Part shown: positions 15,441 to 23,074 of the stretch, one piece after another
How the letters are laid out: every line of letters starts with the position of its first letter
How positions within the stretch are numbered: the stretch's first letter is position 1
Assembly (NCBI GenBank): GCA_023409955.1
Contig: JAEYQQ010000201.1
Location: 1 to 37,297, forward strand
Origin: Bacillota bacterium
GTDB lineage: Bacteria; Bacillota; Clostridia; Christensenellales; Aristaeellaceae
Direction of reading: 5' to 3'
DNA: 37,297 bases
Translations under genes and position numbers: made by a program
The notes under the pieces: generated by a model
Seen by the model: only the letters and a program-made list of their open reading frames with translations
What the model was told of the DNA's origin: nothing
Database searches by the model: none

Positions 15441-16244
15441 TTATGGCTGAGAAGCCAGAGCAGTGATATTCTTTGCTACCCTTGTACCGCTAAAACGAAT
15501 TTCCAGCGCTAGGTATTCCCGAATTTGCTCAACGGCTTCCATAACATGGTTTTCCACGATGCCGGTAAGGGATTCTTCGGCTTCGCTTTCGGCGCTTCCT
15601 TCCATAGGACAGGCCAACAGACGAAGTAATTGTGTCGATACAACGGATACATGATAGGATATACCATCCGCAGAAGCGCCAAAGAAATTTCTCAAAGCAA
15701 CTTCCAGACGCTCGCTGCCATAATGCCACCTACCGGCAAGGTATTCGTCCCCCTGGGGCAAATCCAAATCCATCAAAACGCATGGCTTGTCCGCGTCCAT
15801 GCTAAAGCGCAGGAGCTTCAATTTTGATTGGATTTCCCTGCTGTCCACGATGTTGCCGGACAGCAGGGCCCGCATAAAATCATTGCGGCAAAGCTTCATC
15901 ATATCGGCAATGCCATAATCTTCGTTGGCAAAATCGGCATGTGTGCGGTTTAAAAGTACACGCAATTCATTAATAACAGCCATCTGTTCAGAAACATTGC
16001 GAGCAATACGGAAGATTGGCAGATCAGGATAACTCTGCAGAAGCGTATTATATAGCTCTTTTTCATCCTGTGCATTCAATCGATAAGCAACAGCATCCAC
16101 ACGGTGTTTTTCCAGACAGGCAATGGCTTCCTGAGCGTTGGATGCAGTCCTAGGCACACGAAACCCTCTGCTTTCCCATTCTGTAATTTCGGAAAACATA
16201 TTCTGGATGTCGTGCTGGTCGGTTGCCAGCAGCAGTTTATACAT
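15441..16244 (-). CDS. YesN-like response-regulator relative with a degenerate receiver and no complete HTH
   Basis: 267 residues. The N-terminal about 110 residues resemble a receiver (MYKLLLATDQHDIQNMF), but the phospho-acceptor segment reads RVDAVAYRLNAQDE, with no Asp where one is expected. The middle resembles the linker of YesN/AraC-type regulators. The C-terminus (VEQIREYLALEIRF to VAKNITALA) looks like only the first helices of an AraC DNA-binding domain. I could not find an out-of-frame continuation. The ATG at 16244 follows GGAGG by 7 bases; the TTG at 16250 lies too close. It has its own promoter and precedes the SPFH gene by 40 bases. It may be a non-phosphorylated signalling or scaffold protein, but the family call is moderate. 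Confidence 0.6.
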   Translation of the reverse strand: MYKLLLATDQHDIQNMFSEITEWESRGFRVPRTASNAQEAIACLEKHRVDAVAYRLNAQDEKELYNTLLQSYPDLPIFRIARNVSEQMAVINELRVLLNRTHADFANEDYGIADMMKLCRNDFMRALLSGNIVDSREIQSKLKLLRFSMDADKPCVLMDLDLPQGDEYLAGRWHYGSERLEVALRNFFGASADGISYHVSVVSTQLLRLLACPMEGSAESEAEESLTGIVENHVMEAVEQIREYLALEIRFSGTRVAKNITALASQP

Positions 16245-16288
16245 CAGCAAGCCTCCATAAGCAGATAAATAAATTGGGATTCAGAGCA

Positions 16289-16317
16289 ATTATACCTTGA
16301 ACAGACAGAAAAAACAA
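16289..16317 (-). promoter_or_regulatory. Promoter of the YesN-like/SPFH operon
   Basis: On the minus strand TTGTTT (16312-16317), a 17-base spacer and a perfect TATAAT (16289-16294). It lies just past the stop of the fused synthase gene, so this operon is independent of it. Confidence 0.75.
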
Positions 16318-16322
16318 TGTTT

Positions 16323-19300
16323 TTACGCAAAAGTGGCAACAGGCTGTTGCTCTTTATTCTTTTCTTCTGCTTTGGCGGCAGGAAGTTCTATACCCTCCTG
16401 GGCTGCCAGCACCAGCAGCAAGTCCAATGCTTGTACGATCTGTTCGCGTTTATGTTCACTGATCACGCAAAAACGAAGCCTTGCTTTATTGCGGGGAACA
16501 GCTGGAAAGACAGCCGGCGGAACAAACACACCATTTTCCCGCAGCTTGTTGCTAAGCAAGAATGCATCCTCGTCACGACCGATTAGTATTGGTATAATCG
16601 CAGTATCACTGGCCAAGCAAGTGTTCAAATTGCGCGCCTTGGCCTCCTCCATAAATGTGGTAATGTTTTCACGCATGTGTGCCATAATGGAAGGCTCTTG
16701 GCGTAGAAGACGAATGGCTTCAAGTGTTGCAGCGGCCAGAGGCGGGGATATGCCCACAGAGAATACAAATCCCGGCAAATTATATCGCAGGTAGTTGACA
16801 AGTGCTTTTGACCCTGCCAAATAGCCGCCGCAGGTACCAAGGCCCTTGGACAGCGTACCCATTTTGATATCGATATCGGCACCGTCAAGACCGAAATACT
16901 CATCCACACCGCCGCCGGTATTCCCGATGACGCAAGCACTGTGAGCCTCATCCACCATCAAAAAGCATCCATATTTCTTTTTGAGTGCAACAAAGGCAGG
17001 CACATTGGCGATATCGCCATCCATGGAATACGCACCTTCTATGATGATGAGCACCTTTTCAAACTTATGCCGCTGCTGCCGAAGAATAGAGTCCAAAGCC
17101 GCAGCATCATTGTGCGGGAAAGGCTTGCATAACGCCCGGCTTAAGCGGCAGCCTTGCTCAATACTGTTATGGGCCAAAGAGTCGTAAACGATCATATCTT
17201 TGGGCCCACAGAAATTACCGACGATGGTAACATTGGTAGAATGTCCGCCTACCAAGACCAGGGCGTCTTCAGAATGTTTCCAGTCAGCTATCTCACGTTC
17301 CAGTTCTTGATACAGGCTCTTTTCACCAGCCAGCAGACGACTGCCGCTGGCGCTGGTGCCATACTTGTCGATTGCAGCCTTTGCAGCAGCCATCACCTCA
17401 GGCCGACCTGACATGCCCACATAGTTGTAGGAGCCAAAATTCAGTACAGGTTTGCCATCCATAAGGGATACATCCCGCAAGGCCGACTCATGACATACAA
17501 AGTACGGATTTGCCATGTCATGGGACAGTAAAGCCTTTTGCCGCTCATCAAAAGCCTTGAACTCCGGCGTATCACAGAAGTTGGTAATAAGCGTAACAGG
17601 CTCATTTGCAACCGGTGCCTCTTGAAACCCATGCTGCTTTTCATATAGTAGTCGGCTAAGCCCATTTACTGTGGTGCACCGGCCAAACTCTTCTGGTTGA
17701 ATCATTACGCCAAAGGCATCTTCTACCTTAATGGAAGTGCTAAGCACTTGAAGGCTGTCTCCGCCCAAATCATCTAAAAAGTGAGCGTCATCCTTGATCT
17801 GCTTTTCCGGTATTTCCAAGACCTCAGCATAAATCCTGCGAACTGTCTCAGAGATACGATGCATCTCCAAATCAACCAGCTCCACCTTGGGGCTTGCTTT
17901 CCATGCAGCGGTATTGGAGATGGAGGCTGCCGAACGAATATCCAGCTCCTTGAATTTTTCGCTGCATTCCATAATCAAACGTCTAAGCTCCACACGTTTG
18001 ACTTTAATGGAGTTTACCAAGGGAAGCTTGTCATTGGCTATCAATGCTCTGCCGACTTGCTTGAGCACTGGCAGTTTTGCATTGATCTGGGCAATGCGTG
18101 TCGACAAACCCTTTACAAAGATCTCATCCTCCGCTTTTTCACCAAGGTAAAGCACCAATGTGATTTCCTGATACAACGGGTTCTTGGGATCTTTAGGGAC
18201 GCCTAGAATGCTCATCTGATCAACGCCTTCTACCAGAGCAAAAGCATCTTCTACTTCATCCGGATAGACGTTTTCACCAGATTCATTGATGATGACATCC
18301 TTGACGCGGCCTTCCACATACATGCGGCTGCCCTTTTCCAACCGTACAACATCACCTGTATGGAACCAACCCTCCGTGTCCAGCGCAGATGGAACAATCT
18401 TCCCATCCAACAGCTGACCGGTATGCAGGGATCGGCCTTTAATCAGCATTTCACCCCTGTTTTTCTGATTACCATCTGATATCACACTGTACGTAATGTT
18501 GGACAACGGGCGCCCCACCGAGCCGGATACACGAGTACGAAGACTATGACTGACCTCGACTGAGGTAATCGCTGTTTCTGTCATGCCAAAGCCTGAAACG
18601 GTGTAGTAACCGAGCGCACTGAGGGTTCGCATGTGCTCCGCTGGTGTATGGCTGCCGCCTAGAATGATACACTCTACATCATGGCCCAGCATTTTTGTGG
18701 TTATGGATTTGAACAAGGCTTTGCGGGCTAACTTCTGCCCCATTCTAGGTGCAATGTATTGAATACCAAGACTGGTACCTTTTAGCGCGCGATATGCGAT
18801 ACGTTTGCTTCTTGATTCCTTTGCCACCTTCTTTTCCAGGGCATTGGCAAGGTTATTGGCCAAAAGGGGTACAGCCATCAGCATTTGAATACGGAAGTGC
18901 GTTGCTGTTTCAACAATCGTCTGTGGAGAGCGATCCTTCAGGAAGACATTTGCATAGCCCAGGAAGCTGATCCACATCATGCAAACCACGAACCCAAATA
19001 CATGATGAAATGGTAAAAAAGCAAGATTTCGTCGGTTACCGTCATTAACGATCTGGCGATTTGCTTTATACAGAAGTTCACTGGATAGTACCTGTTGTGA
19101 TATGGCTGCACCATCGTACACAAAAATACGGCTGGTGGCAGTCGTACCACTGGTGCAAAGCGCCACTTTATCGGCAAAGACTGGCTTGAAATTCGTATGC
19201 GCAGGCGGAGCGGTTTTTATATCTTCCAGCAGTACTAGATTCACCCCCTTAGGAAGGGTGCGAACTGTTTTTGTGACAAGCAAAACTGCACCTGCTTGGC

Positions 19301-19652
19301 CTAGCATGTGGCTCATTCGCTCTTCAGGAAGAGTGAAATCCAGCAGCACGGTATTGTAACCAGCCAAGATAAGGCCCCAAAATACTGGGAACCATTCCGG
19401 GCATGTATCCATTGCAATGGCTGCAAACTTTTCTTTTAGTCCCCCGCCATAATGTTTTATTAAATAGGCAGCATATGCTTTTGCCTGCTGCTCGTATTGC
19501 GTAAATGTAATCGTAACCTCTTTCCCATCTTCCAGATACAGTGCAGCCGGCGTGTCGCCGTATGAACATGTCAAGCGGAACAAATTGGAAAGAGTCATGT
19601 CTTTCCGGAGTGCATCGCTGTACTCAAGAATGTGACTCCTTTTTTTCTTCAT
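16323..19652 (-). CDS. Trifunctional acyl-AMP ligase / acyl carrier protein / alpha-oxoamine synthase
   Basis: One 1109-residue protein with three modules. Residues 20-560 are an AMP-forming acyl ligase: P-loop SGTT near 168 followed by ATSR, GFGMTE at 354-359, TGD at 432-434, GRVKDVIINESGENVYP and the C-terminal Lys550 (NSIK). Residues 600-675 are an acyl carrier protein with Ser633 in DLGGDSLQ for phosphopantetheine. Residues 720-1085 are a PLP-dependent alpha-oxoamine synthase: TSASGSRLLAGE, His828 in DSLAHNSI, DEAH at 901-904 and Lys936 in GTLSKGLG. Such synthases (BioF, SPT, CqsA, HemA, Kbl) join an acyl thioester to an amino acid with loss of CO2. The ATG at 19652 has AAGGAG 9 bases upstream and overlaps the reductase gene by 29 bases. 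The likely product is a long-chain alpha-aminoketone. Acyl and amino-acid choice is unknown. Confidence 0.92.
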   Translation of the reverse strand: MKKKRSHILEYSDALRKDMTLSNLFRLTCSYGDTPAALYLEDGKEVTITFTQYEQQAKAYAAYLIKHYGGGLKEKFAAIAMDTCPEWFPVFWGLILAGYNTVLLDFTLPEERMSHMLGQAGAVLLVTKTVRTLPKGVNLVLLEDIKTAPPAHTNFKPVFADKVALCTSGTTATSRIFVYDGAAISQQVLSSELLYKANRQIVNDGNRRNLAFLPFHHVFGFVVCMMWISFLGYANVFLKDRSPQTIVETATHFRIQMLMAVPLLANNLANALEKKVAKESRSKRIAYRALKGTSLGIQYIAPRMGQKLARKALFKSITTKMLGHDVECIILGGSHTPAEHMRTLSALGYYTVSGFGMTETAITSVEVSHSLRTRVSGSVGRPLSNITYSVISDGNQKNRGEMLIKGRSLHTGQLLDGKIVPSALDTEGWFHTGDVVRLEKGSRMYVEGRVKDVIINESGENVYPDEVEDAFALVEGVDQMSILGVPKDPKNPLYQEITLVLYLGEKAEDEIFVKGLSTRIAQINAKLPVLKQVGRALIANDKLPLVNSIKVKRVELRRLIMECSEKFKELDIRSAASISNTAAWKASPKVELVDLEMHRISETVRRIYAEVLEIPEKQIKDDAHFLDDLGGDSLQVLSTSIKVEDAFGVMIQPEEFGRCTTVNGLSRLLYEKQHGFQEAPVANEPVTLITNFCDTPEFKAFDERQKALLSHDMANPYFVCHESALRDVSLMDGKPVLNFGSYNYVGMSGRPEVMAAAKAAIDKYGTSASGSRLLAGEKSLYQELEREIADWKHSEDALVLVGGHSTNVTIVGNFCGPKDMIVYDSLAHNSIEQGCRLSRALCKPFPHNDAAALDSILRQQRHKFEKVLIIIEGAYSMDGDIANVPAFVALKKKYGCFLMVDEAHSACVIGNTGGGVDEYFGLDGADIDIKMGTLSKGLGTCGGYLAGSKALVNYLRYNLPGFVFSVGISPPLAAATLEAIRLLRQEPSIMAHMRENITTFMEEAKARNLNTCLASDTAIIPILIGRDEDAFLLSNKLRENGVFVPPAVFPAVPRNKARLRFCVISEHKREQIVQALDLLLVLAAQEGIELPAAKAEEKNKEQQPVATFA

Positions 19653-20520
19653 GCACCGTTTCTCCTTTTCCAAGATAGTATTGTTTGAGAATGGATTGCA
19701 TCATCCTGGCAGGTAAGAATGAATGAAGTATGACAGCCAGGTGCTGATCGAACTTAGCGACCCTTTTGCGAAGAGGCATCCTTTCTCTTTCCAGCAGATG
19801 CGCTACTATCCTTCCCAATTTTTCCGGATTACTACCATTGTCCTCATCATGGGCCATTACTGCAGTGCCTTTCAAAAACTCCGTATAATATGGGGAACCA
19901 ATATGTGTGGCTTCTGCATGCCGCCTGTAAGCGGCTGATCCTCCACGATGATCGCCTGGTTCAACAAGACAGACCTGTATGCCAAAGGGTGCTGCCTCCA
20001 TTGCTAGGCATTCTGTATATCCTTCAATTGCGTGCTTGCTAGCAGCATAGGCACTTTGGAATGGTATTCCGAACAAGCCTAAAATTGATGAAAAATTGAT
20101 GATCTTTCCACGCTTTTGTGACCTCATCAAAGGCATTACTGCCCTGATCATTGCTGCTGTGCCAAGCAAATTTGTTCTGACTACGTTTTCGAATTCATCC
20201 GCCGACGTTTCTTCGCAGGAACCCAGAACGAGAATTCCAGCACAATTGACAAGCGCATCTACCCGCGGGTAAAGGGACAAGGCAGATTGCTTAAAGGAGT
20301 CAATGCTTTTCTGGCTGGTTACATCCAAAGGCAAGCAATGACAACCCTCCACCTGTGTTCCTGGATGCTGTGTAAAGGAACGAGCGCCAGCGACAACGTT
20401 AAAACCTGCATTGTGCAGTGCTAATGCAGTATAGCGGCCTAAACCGCTGGATGCGCCGGAAATCCAAACAACGCCTTTTCCTATGCTGCTCCCTCCAATC
20501 CATAAATCTCCATTAGGCAT
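19624..20520 (-). CDS. Short-chain dehydrogenase/reductase paired with the oxoamine synthase
   Basis: A classical SDR of about 285-298 residues: nucleotide loop SGASSGLG, NCAG near the middle, and the catalytic Ser and Tyr-x-x-x-Lys in FQSAYAASKHAIEGY. The C-terminus (HSFLPARMMQSILKQYY) is hydrophobic and basic, as in membrane-associated lipid-type SDRs such as 3-ketosphinganine reductases. It is cotranscribed with the fused synthase and overlaps it by 29 bases. Reduction of the aminoketone to an amino alcohol is the natural inference. The start is a puzzle. The ATG at 20520 is only about 8 bases from the -10 box, so it would be leaderless. A perfect GGAGGG (20491-20496) is instead placed 6 bases before an in-frame ATA at 20482-20484, which would give an ideal SDR N-terminus (MGKGVVWISG). 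Confidence 0.9.
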   Translation of the reverse strand: MPNGDLWIGGSSIGKGVVWISGASSGLGRYTALALHNAGFNVVAGARSFTQHPGTQVEGCHCLPLDVTSQKSIDSFKQSALSLYPRVDALVNCAGILVLGSCEETSADEFENVVRTNLLGTAAMIRAVMPLMRSQKRGKIINFSSILGLFGIPFQSAYAASKHAIEGYTECLAMEAAPFGIQVCLVEPGDHRGGSAAYRRHAEATHIGSPYYTEFLKGTAVMAHDEDNGSNPEKLGRIVAHLLERERMPLRKRVAKFDQHLAVILHSFLPARMMQSILKQYYLGKGETVHEEKKESHS

Positions 20521-20528
20521 ACGTGAAA

Positions 20529-20557
20529 ATTATACTTCACAATCTGAATACATGCAA
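20529..20557 (-). promoter_or_regulatory. Promoter of the reductase/synthase operon
   Basis: On the minus strand TTGCAT (20552-20557), 17 bases and a perfect TATAAT (20529-20534). Transcription should begin near 20520-20523, right at the first ATG of the reductase frame. Confidence 0.75.
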
Positions 20558-20593
20558 GTTTTATTCAATTCTGGTCAATTATGATACATAAAC

Positions 20594-20611
20594 ATGCATT
20601 ATTATATGCAT
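20594..20611. repeat. Paired ATGCAT boxes between the divergent genes
   Basis: ATGCAT, TATTAT and ATGCAT again form a near-palindrome with 12-base centre spacing. A related CATGCA lies at 20551-20556 within the reductase promoter. It could be a shared operator for the reductase/synthase operon and asnB. AT-rich chance is the alternative. Confidence 0.35.
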
Positions 20612-20699
20612 TTCGCATTCAAATTGCTAATCATTGTCGATTGGTTTCAAGCTTTTAAATCACCATTTTCACATTCCAACATATTGTGATGATGAACAT

Positions 20700-20731
20700 G
20701 GGCGTTCCCTGGAATGGAATAGCCCTTTTTT
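20700..20731 (+). terminator. Terminator-like hairpin in the asnB leader (possible attenuator)
   Basis: GGGC and TTCC pair with GGAA and GCCC around loop CTGGAAT, and exactly six T follow. The ribosome binding site GAGGTG begins right after the T run and the ATG is at 20744. No gene upstream on this strand needs a terminator, so conditional termination of asnB is possible. No T-box consensus is present in the leader. Confidence 0.5.
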
Positions 20732-20743
20732 GAGGTGAAGCTT

Positions 20744-22576
20744 ATGTGCGGTATCGCTGGCGAAATCAGCTGGAGCCGGGATGTTAGGGAAGATCGAGTA
20801 TACCTAAATGCCATGCAAAACGTTTTATTAAAGCGTGGACCTGATCAGCAAGGTATATACGTAACAACAACAGCCGGCCTTGTTCACACACGGCTGGCAG
20901 TTATTGACCTGGAAAATGGCAGACAGCCTATGCAGTTTGCGCAAGGTGATGAAACATTTGTATTGATATATAACGGTGAGCTCTATAATACTGATGAAAT
21001 TCGCATTGAACTCCTTGCAAAAGGGTATACATTCATTGGGCATTCCGATACCGAAGTGCTTTTGAAAGCGTATGCCGCATGGGGGGAAAACTGCGTTCAG
21101 AAGTTTAATGGTATTTTTTCTTTCGCTGTCTGGCAGGAAAAAGCCCAATCACTATTTATCGCACGTGATCGTATTGGTGTAAAACCCTTGTTCTATTTCC
21201 ACAAAAACGACCTGTTCATCTTTGGTTCAGAGCTGAAAGCATTATTATGCCATCCTATGGTTGAGCCCATCATTGATGACAATGGAATTGCAGAGCTGCT
21301 TTTGCTAGGCCCCAGCCGAACGCCTGGAAACGGTGTTTTTAAAGATGTGCAGGAGCTTAAGCCTGGCCAGTGTGGTATGCTAACCCATGACAATTTCACT
21401 GTATTCTCCTATTGGAAGCTAACCGATCAGGAGCATACAGACTCCTATTCCCAAACTTTAGAGAAAGTCCGCTACCTGGTAACAGATGCAATTACCCGTC
21501 AGCTCGTGTCCGATGTGCCTGTGTGCACATTTTTATCAGGAGGGCTTGACTCCAGTATCATATCAGCATTGGCAGACAACCATTTTCATAAAATAGGGCA
21601 GCAGTTGCACACTTTTTCCATTTCCTTTAAAGACAATCAGAAGTACTTTCAAGCCAGTAAGTTTCAACCAAACAGTGATGAAGAATTCATCCGCATCATG
21701 AATCGTTCCCTCCATGCTGTACATCATGATGTAGTTATTGACACACCGGAGCTTGTGCTGGCACTATTTGAAGCTGTGGATGCCAGGGACTTGCCAGGTA
21801 TGGCAGACGTTGACGCATCTCTGCTGCTCTTTTGCCGGGAAATAAAAAAGCAAGGCACTGTTGCGTTGTCAGGCGAATGTGCTGATGAGATCTTTGGCGG
21901 GTATCCCTGGTTTACGGACCCTGCTGTACGGTCACGGGACGGTTTTCCATGGGCCCAATCTACCGCATACCGCGTAAGCTTTCTGCAGGATGATTTTGTG
22001 CAAAGATTTCCCACAGAGCGATATGTTCAGGCAAGGTATGAAAAAACCTGCGCACGCGCATCAAAGCTTCCCGGTATTTCATCGGATGAAGCCCGTATGA
22101 AGGAAATGATGAAGCTTAACCTGGATTGGTTTATGCAGGTTTTATTGGATCGCAAAGATCGTATGAGCATGTATAATGCGCTGGAAGTACGTGTACCCTA
22201 TTGTGATTACCGTATTGCGGAGTACTTGTATTCCGTTCCCTGGAGTATGAAATATGAAAATGGTGTAGAAAAAAGCTTGTTGCGTAATGCCATGGAAGGA
22301 CTGCTGCCGCACGATGTTCTTTGGCGCAAAAAAAGCCCTTATCCCAAGACGCACCATCCGGGCTACACAACAGCTGTGTCTTCTTTATTGGGTGATCTTC
22401 TAAAGATGGACGATGAACCAATTTTCAAACTTGTTAAAAAAGACCGCTTAAGTAGTCTTCTTACTGATCAGCAACCCTGGCCATGGTTTGGCCAACTCAT
22501 GACTGGACCACAGACCATAGCATATTTCATGCAATTGAACTATTGGCTAAAGAAGTACCATGTAAGGCTTGCATAA
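20744..22576 (+). CDS. asnB: Asparagine synthase (glutamine-hydrolysing)
   Basis: 610 residues. The N-terminal glutaminase domain begins MCGIAGEI, so Cys2 is the nucleophile after Met removal; this fixes the start at 20744 (GAGGTG upstream) rather than the GTG at 20735. LIYNGELYN, GHSDTEVLL and the FNGIFSFAVW region complete this domain. The synthase domain has the pyrophosphate loop LSGGLDSSIISAL and the later SGECADEIFGGYPW and ALEVRVPYCDYRI. All this fits a class B asparagine synthetase of normal size. The enzyme transfers ammonia from glutamine to an AMP-activated aspartate. Its divergence from the synthase/reductase operon allows a role in tailoring that product, since AsnB relatives act in natural-product pathways, but housekeeping asparagine supply is just as likely. 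A terminator follows. Confidence 0.95.
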   Translation: MCGIAGEISWSRDVREDRVYLNAMQNVLLKRGPDQQGIYVTTTAGLVHTRLAVIDLENGRQPMQFAQGDETFVLIYNGELYNTDEIRIELLAKGYTFIGHSDTEVLLKAYAAWGENCVQKFNGIFSFAVWQEKAQSLFIARDRIGVKPLFYFHKNDLFIFGSELKALLCHPMVEPIIDDNGIAELLLLGPSRTPGNGVFKDVQELKPGQCGMLTHDNFTVFSYWKLTDQEHTDSYSQTLEKVRYLVTDAITRQLVSDVPVCTFLSGGLDSSIISALADNHFHKIGQQLHTFSISFKDNQKYFQASKFQPNSDEEFIRIMNRSLHAVHHDVVIDTPELVLALFEAVDARDLPGMADVDASLLLFCREIKKQGTVALSGECADEIFGGYPWFTDPAVRSRDGFPWAQSTAYRVSFLQDDFVQRFPTERYVQARYEKTCARASKLPGISSDEARMKEMMKLNLDWFMQVLLDRKDRMSMYNALEVRVPYCDYRIAEYLYSVPWSMKYENGVEKSLLRNAMEGLLPHDVLWRKKSPYPKTHHPGYTTAVSSLLGDLLKMDDEPIFKLVKKDRLSSLLTDQQPWPWFGQLMTGPQTIAYFMQLNYWLKKYHVRLA

Positions 22577-22597
22577 CATCAATTGAATAGCAATACA

Positions 22598-22640
22598 GAG
22601 CCGGTTCATACTGTACATTGACCGGCTCATTGCTTTTATA
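22598..22640 (+). terminator. Rho-independent terminator of asnB
   Basis: GAGCCGGT-T-CA pairs with TG-ACCGGCTC around a 10-base loop, followed by ATTGCTTTTATAT. Confidence 0.75.
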
Positions 22641-22649
22641 TAGCCTATA

Positions 22650-22925
22650 TCATGCGGTGGACCGATCCCAGTTTTCGTACATTTTGAAAACCCCACTGTT
22701 CAGACGTTTTGTGTATTCAGCCTTTAGGTTACAGGTCACTTCATCCGCAATTTCTGATTTCGCAATCTTGCCGCGCTCCATTATGTAGATGCTATCTGAA
22801 TATAATAGTACAGAGCGATGTGATGGGGTATGATAATAATCGTTGCATATGGCAGCAAGCGTATGACCTGTGCCAATCCCTAAATAGTATTGTTAACCTG
22901 GGATGCAGACCTCTTATTAACATTT
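22650..22925 (-). pseudogene. Decayed fragment of an ABC transporter ATPase
   Basis: In the minus-strand translation one frame reads GLAQVIRLLPYATIIIIPHH and IALYYY, after an internal TAG near 22880. A neighbouring frame then continues SDSIYIMERGKIAKSEIADE and ends near 22650 with TGA. Together these resemble the H-loop and the following IYxMxxGKI strand of an ABC ATPase. A stop codon and a frameshift separate the parts, and the Walker A and signature regions are absent. It is therefore a remnant. The Pro-His-His in place of the usual Thr-His is odd. There is no other gene in 22641-22943. Confidence 0.5.
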
Positions 22926-22943
22926 GATTAATCCATATGTTTC

Positions 22944-22972
22944 TTGACAATTAAGCAAAGGTTTGATAGTTT
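22944..22972 (+). promoter_or_regulatory. Probable promoter of the GH3 gene
   Basis: A perfect TTGACA (22944-22949), 17 bases and TAGTTT (22967-22972), with a TGn extension just before the -10. It leaves a leader of about 95 bases. Confidence 0.55.
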
Positions 22973-23074
22973 GTTCCTATGAGCGGCAGTACTTACTAAT
23001 GTAAATGGACTTAACTGTATATATGATCCACGGCTTTACTACCGTTCTGCTTGAACTGAAAAGGAGAACCCTAT

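Noticed and set aside
16297..16794. A 165-codon open frame on the plus strand
   Set aside because: It is antisense to the oxoamine synthase domain and shows the composition of a complementary-strand shadow.
16323..19652. Calling the fused protein a nonribosomal peptide synthetase
   Set aside because: There is no condensation or thioesterase domain; the ligase resembles acyl ligases and the third module is a PLP oxoamine synthase.
20560..20743. A T-box riboswitch before asnB
   Set aside because: The conserved TGGNACCGCG-type antiterminator sequence is absent and the leader is short; only a terminator-like hairpin is supported.
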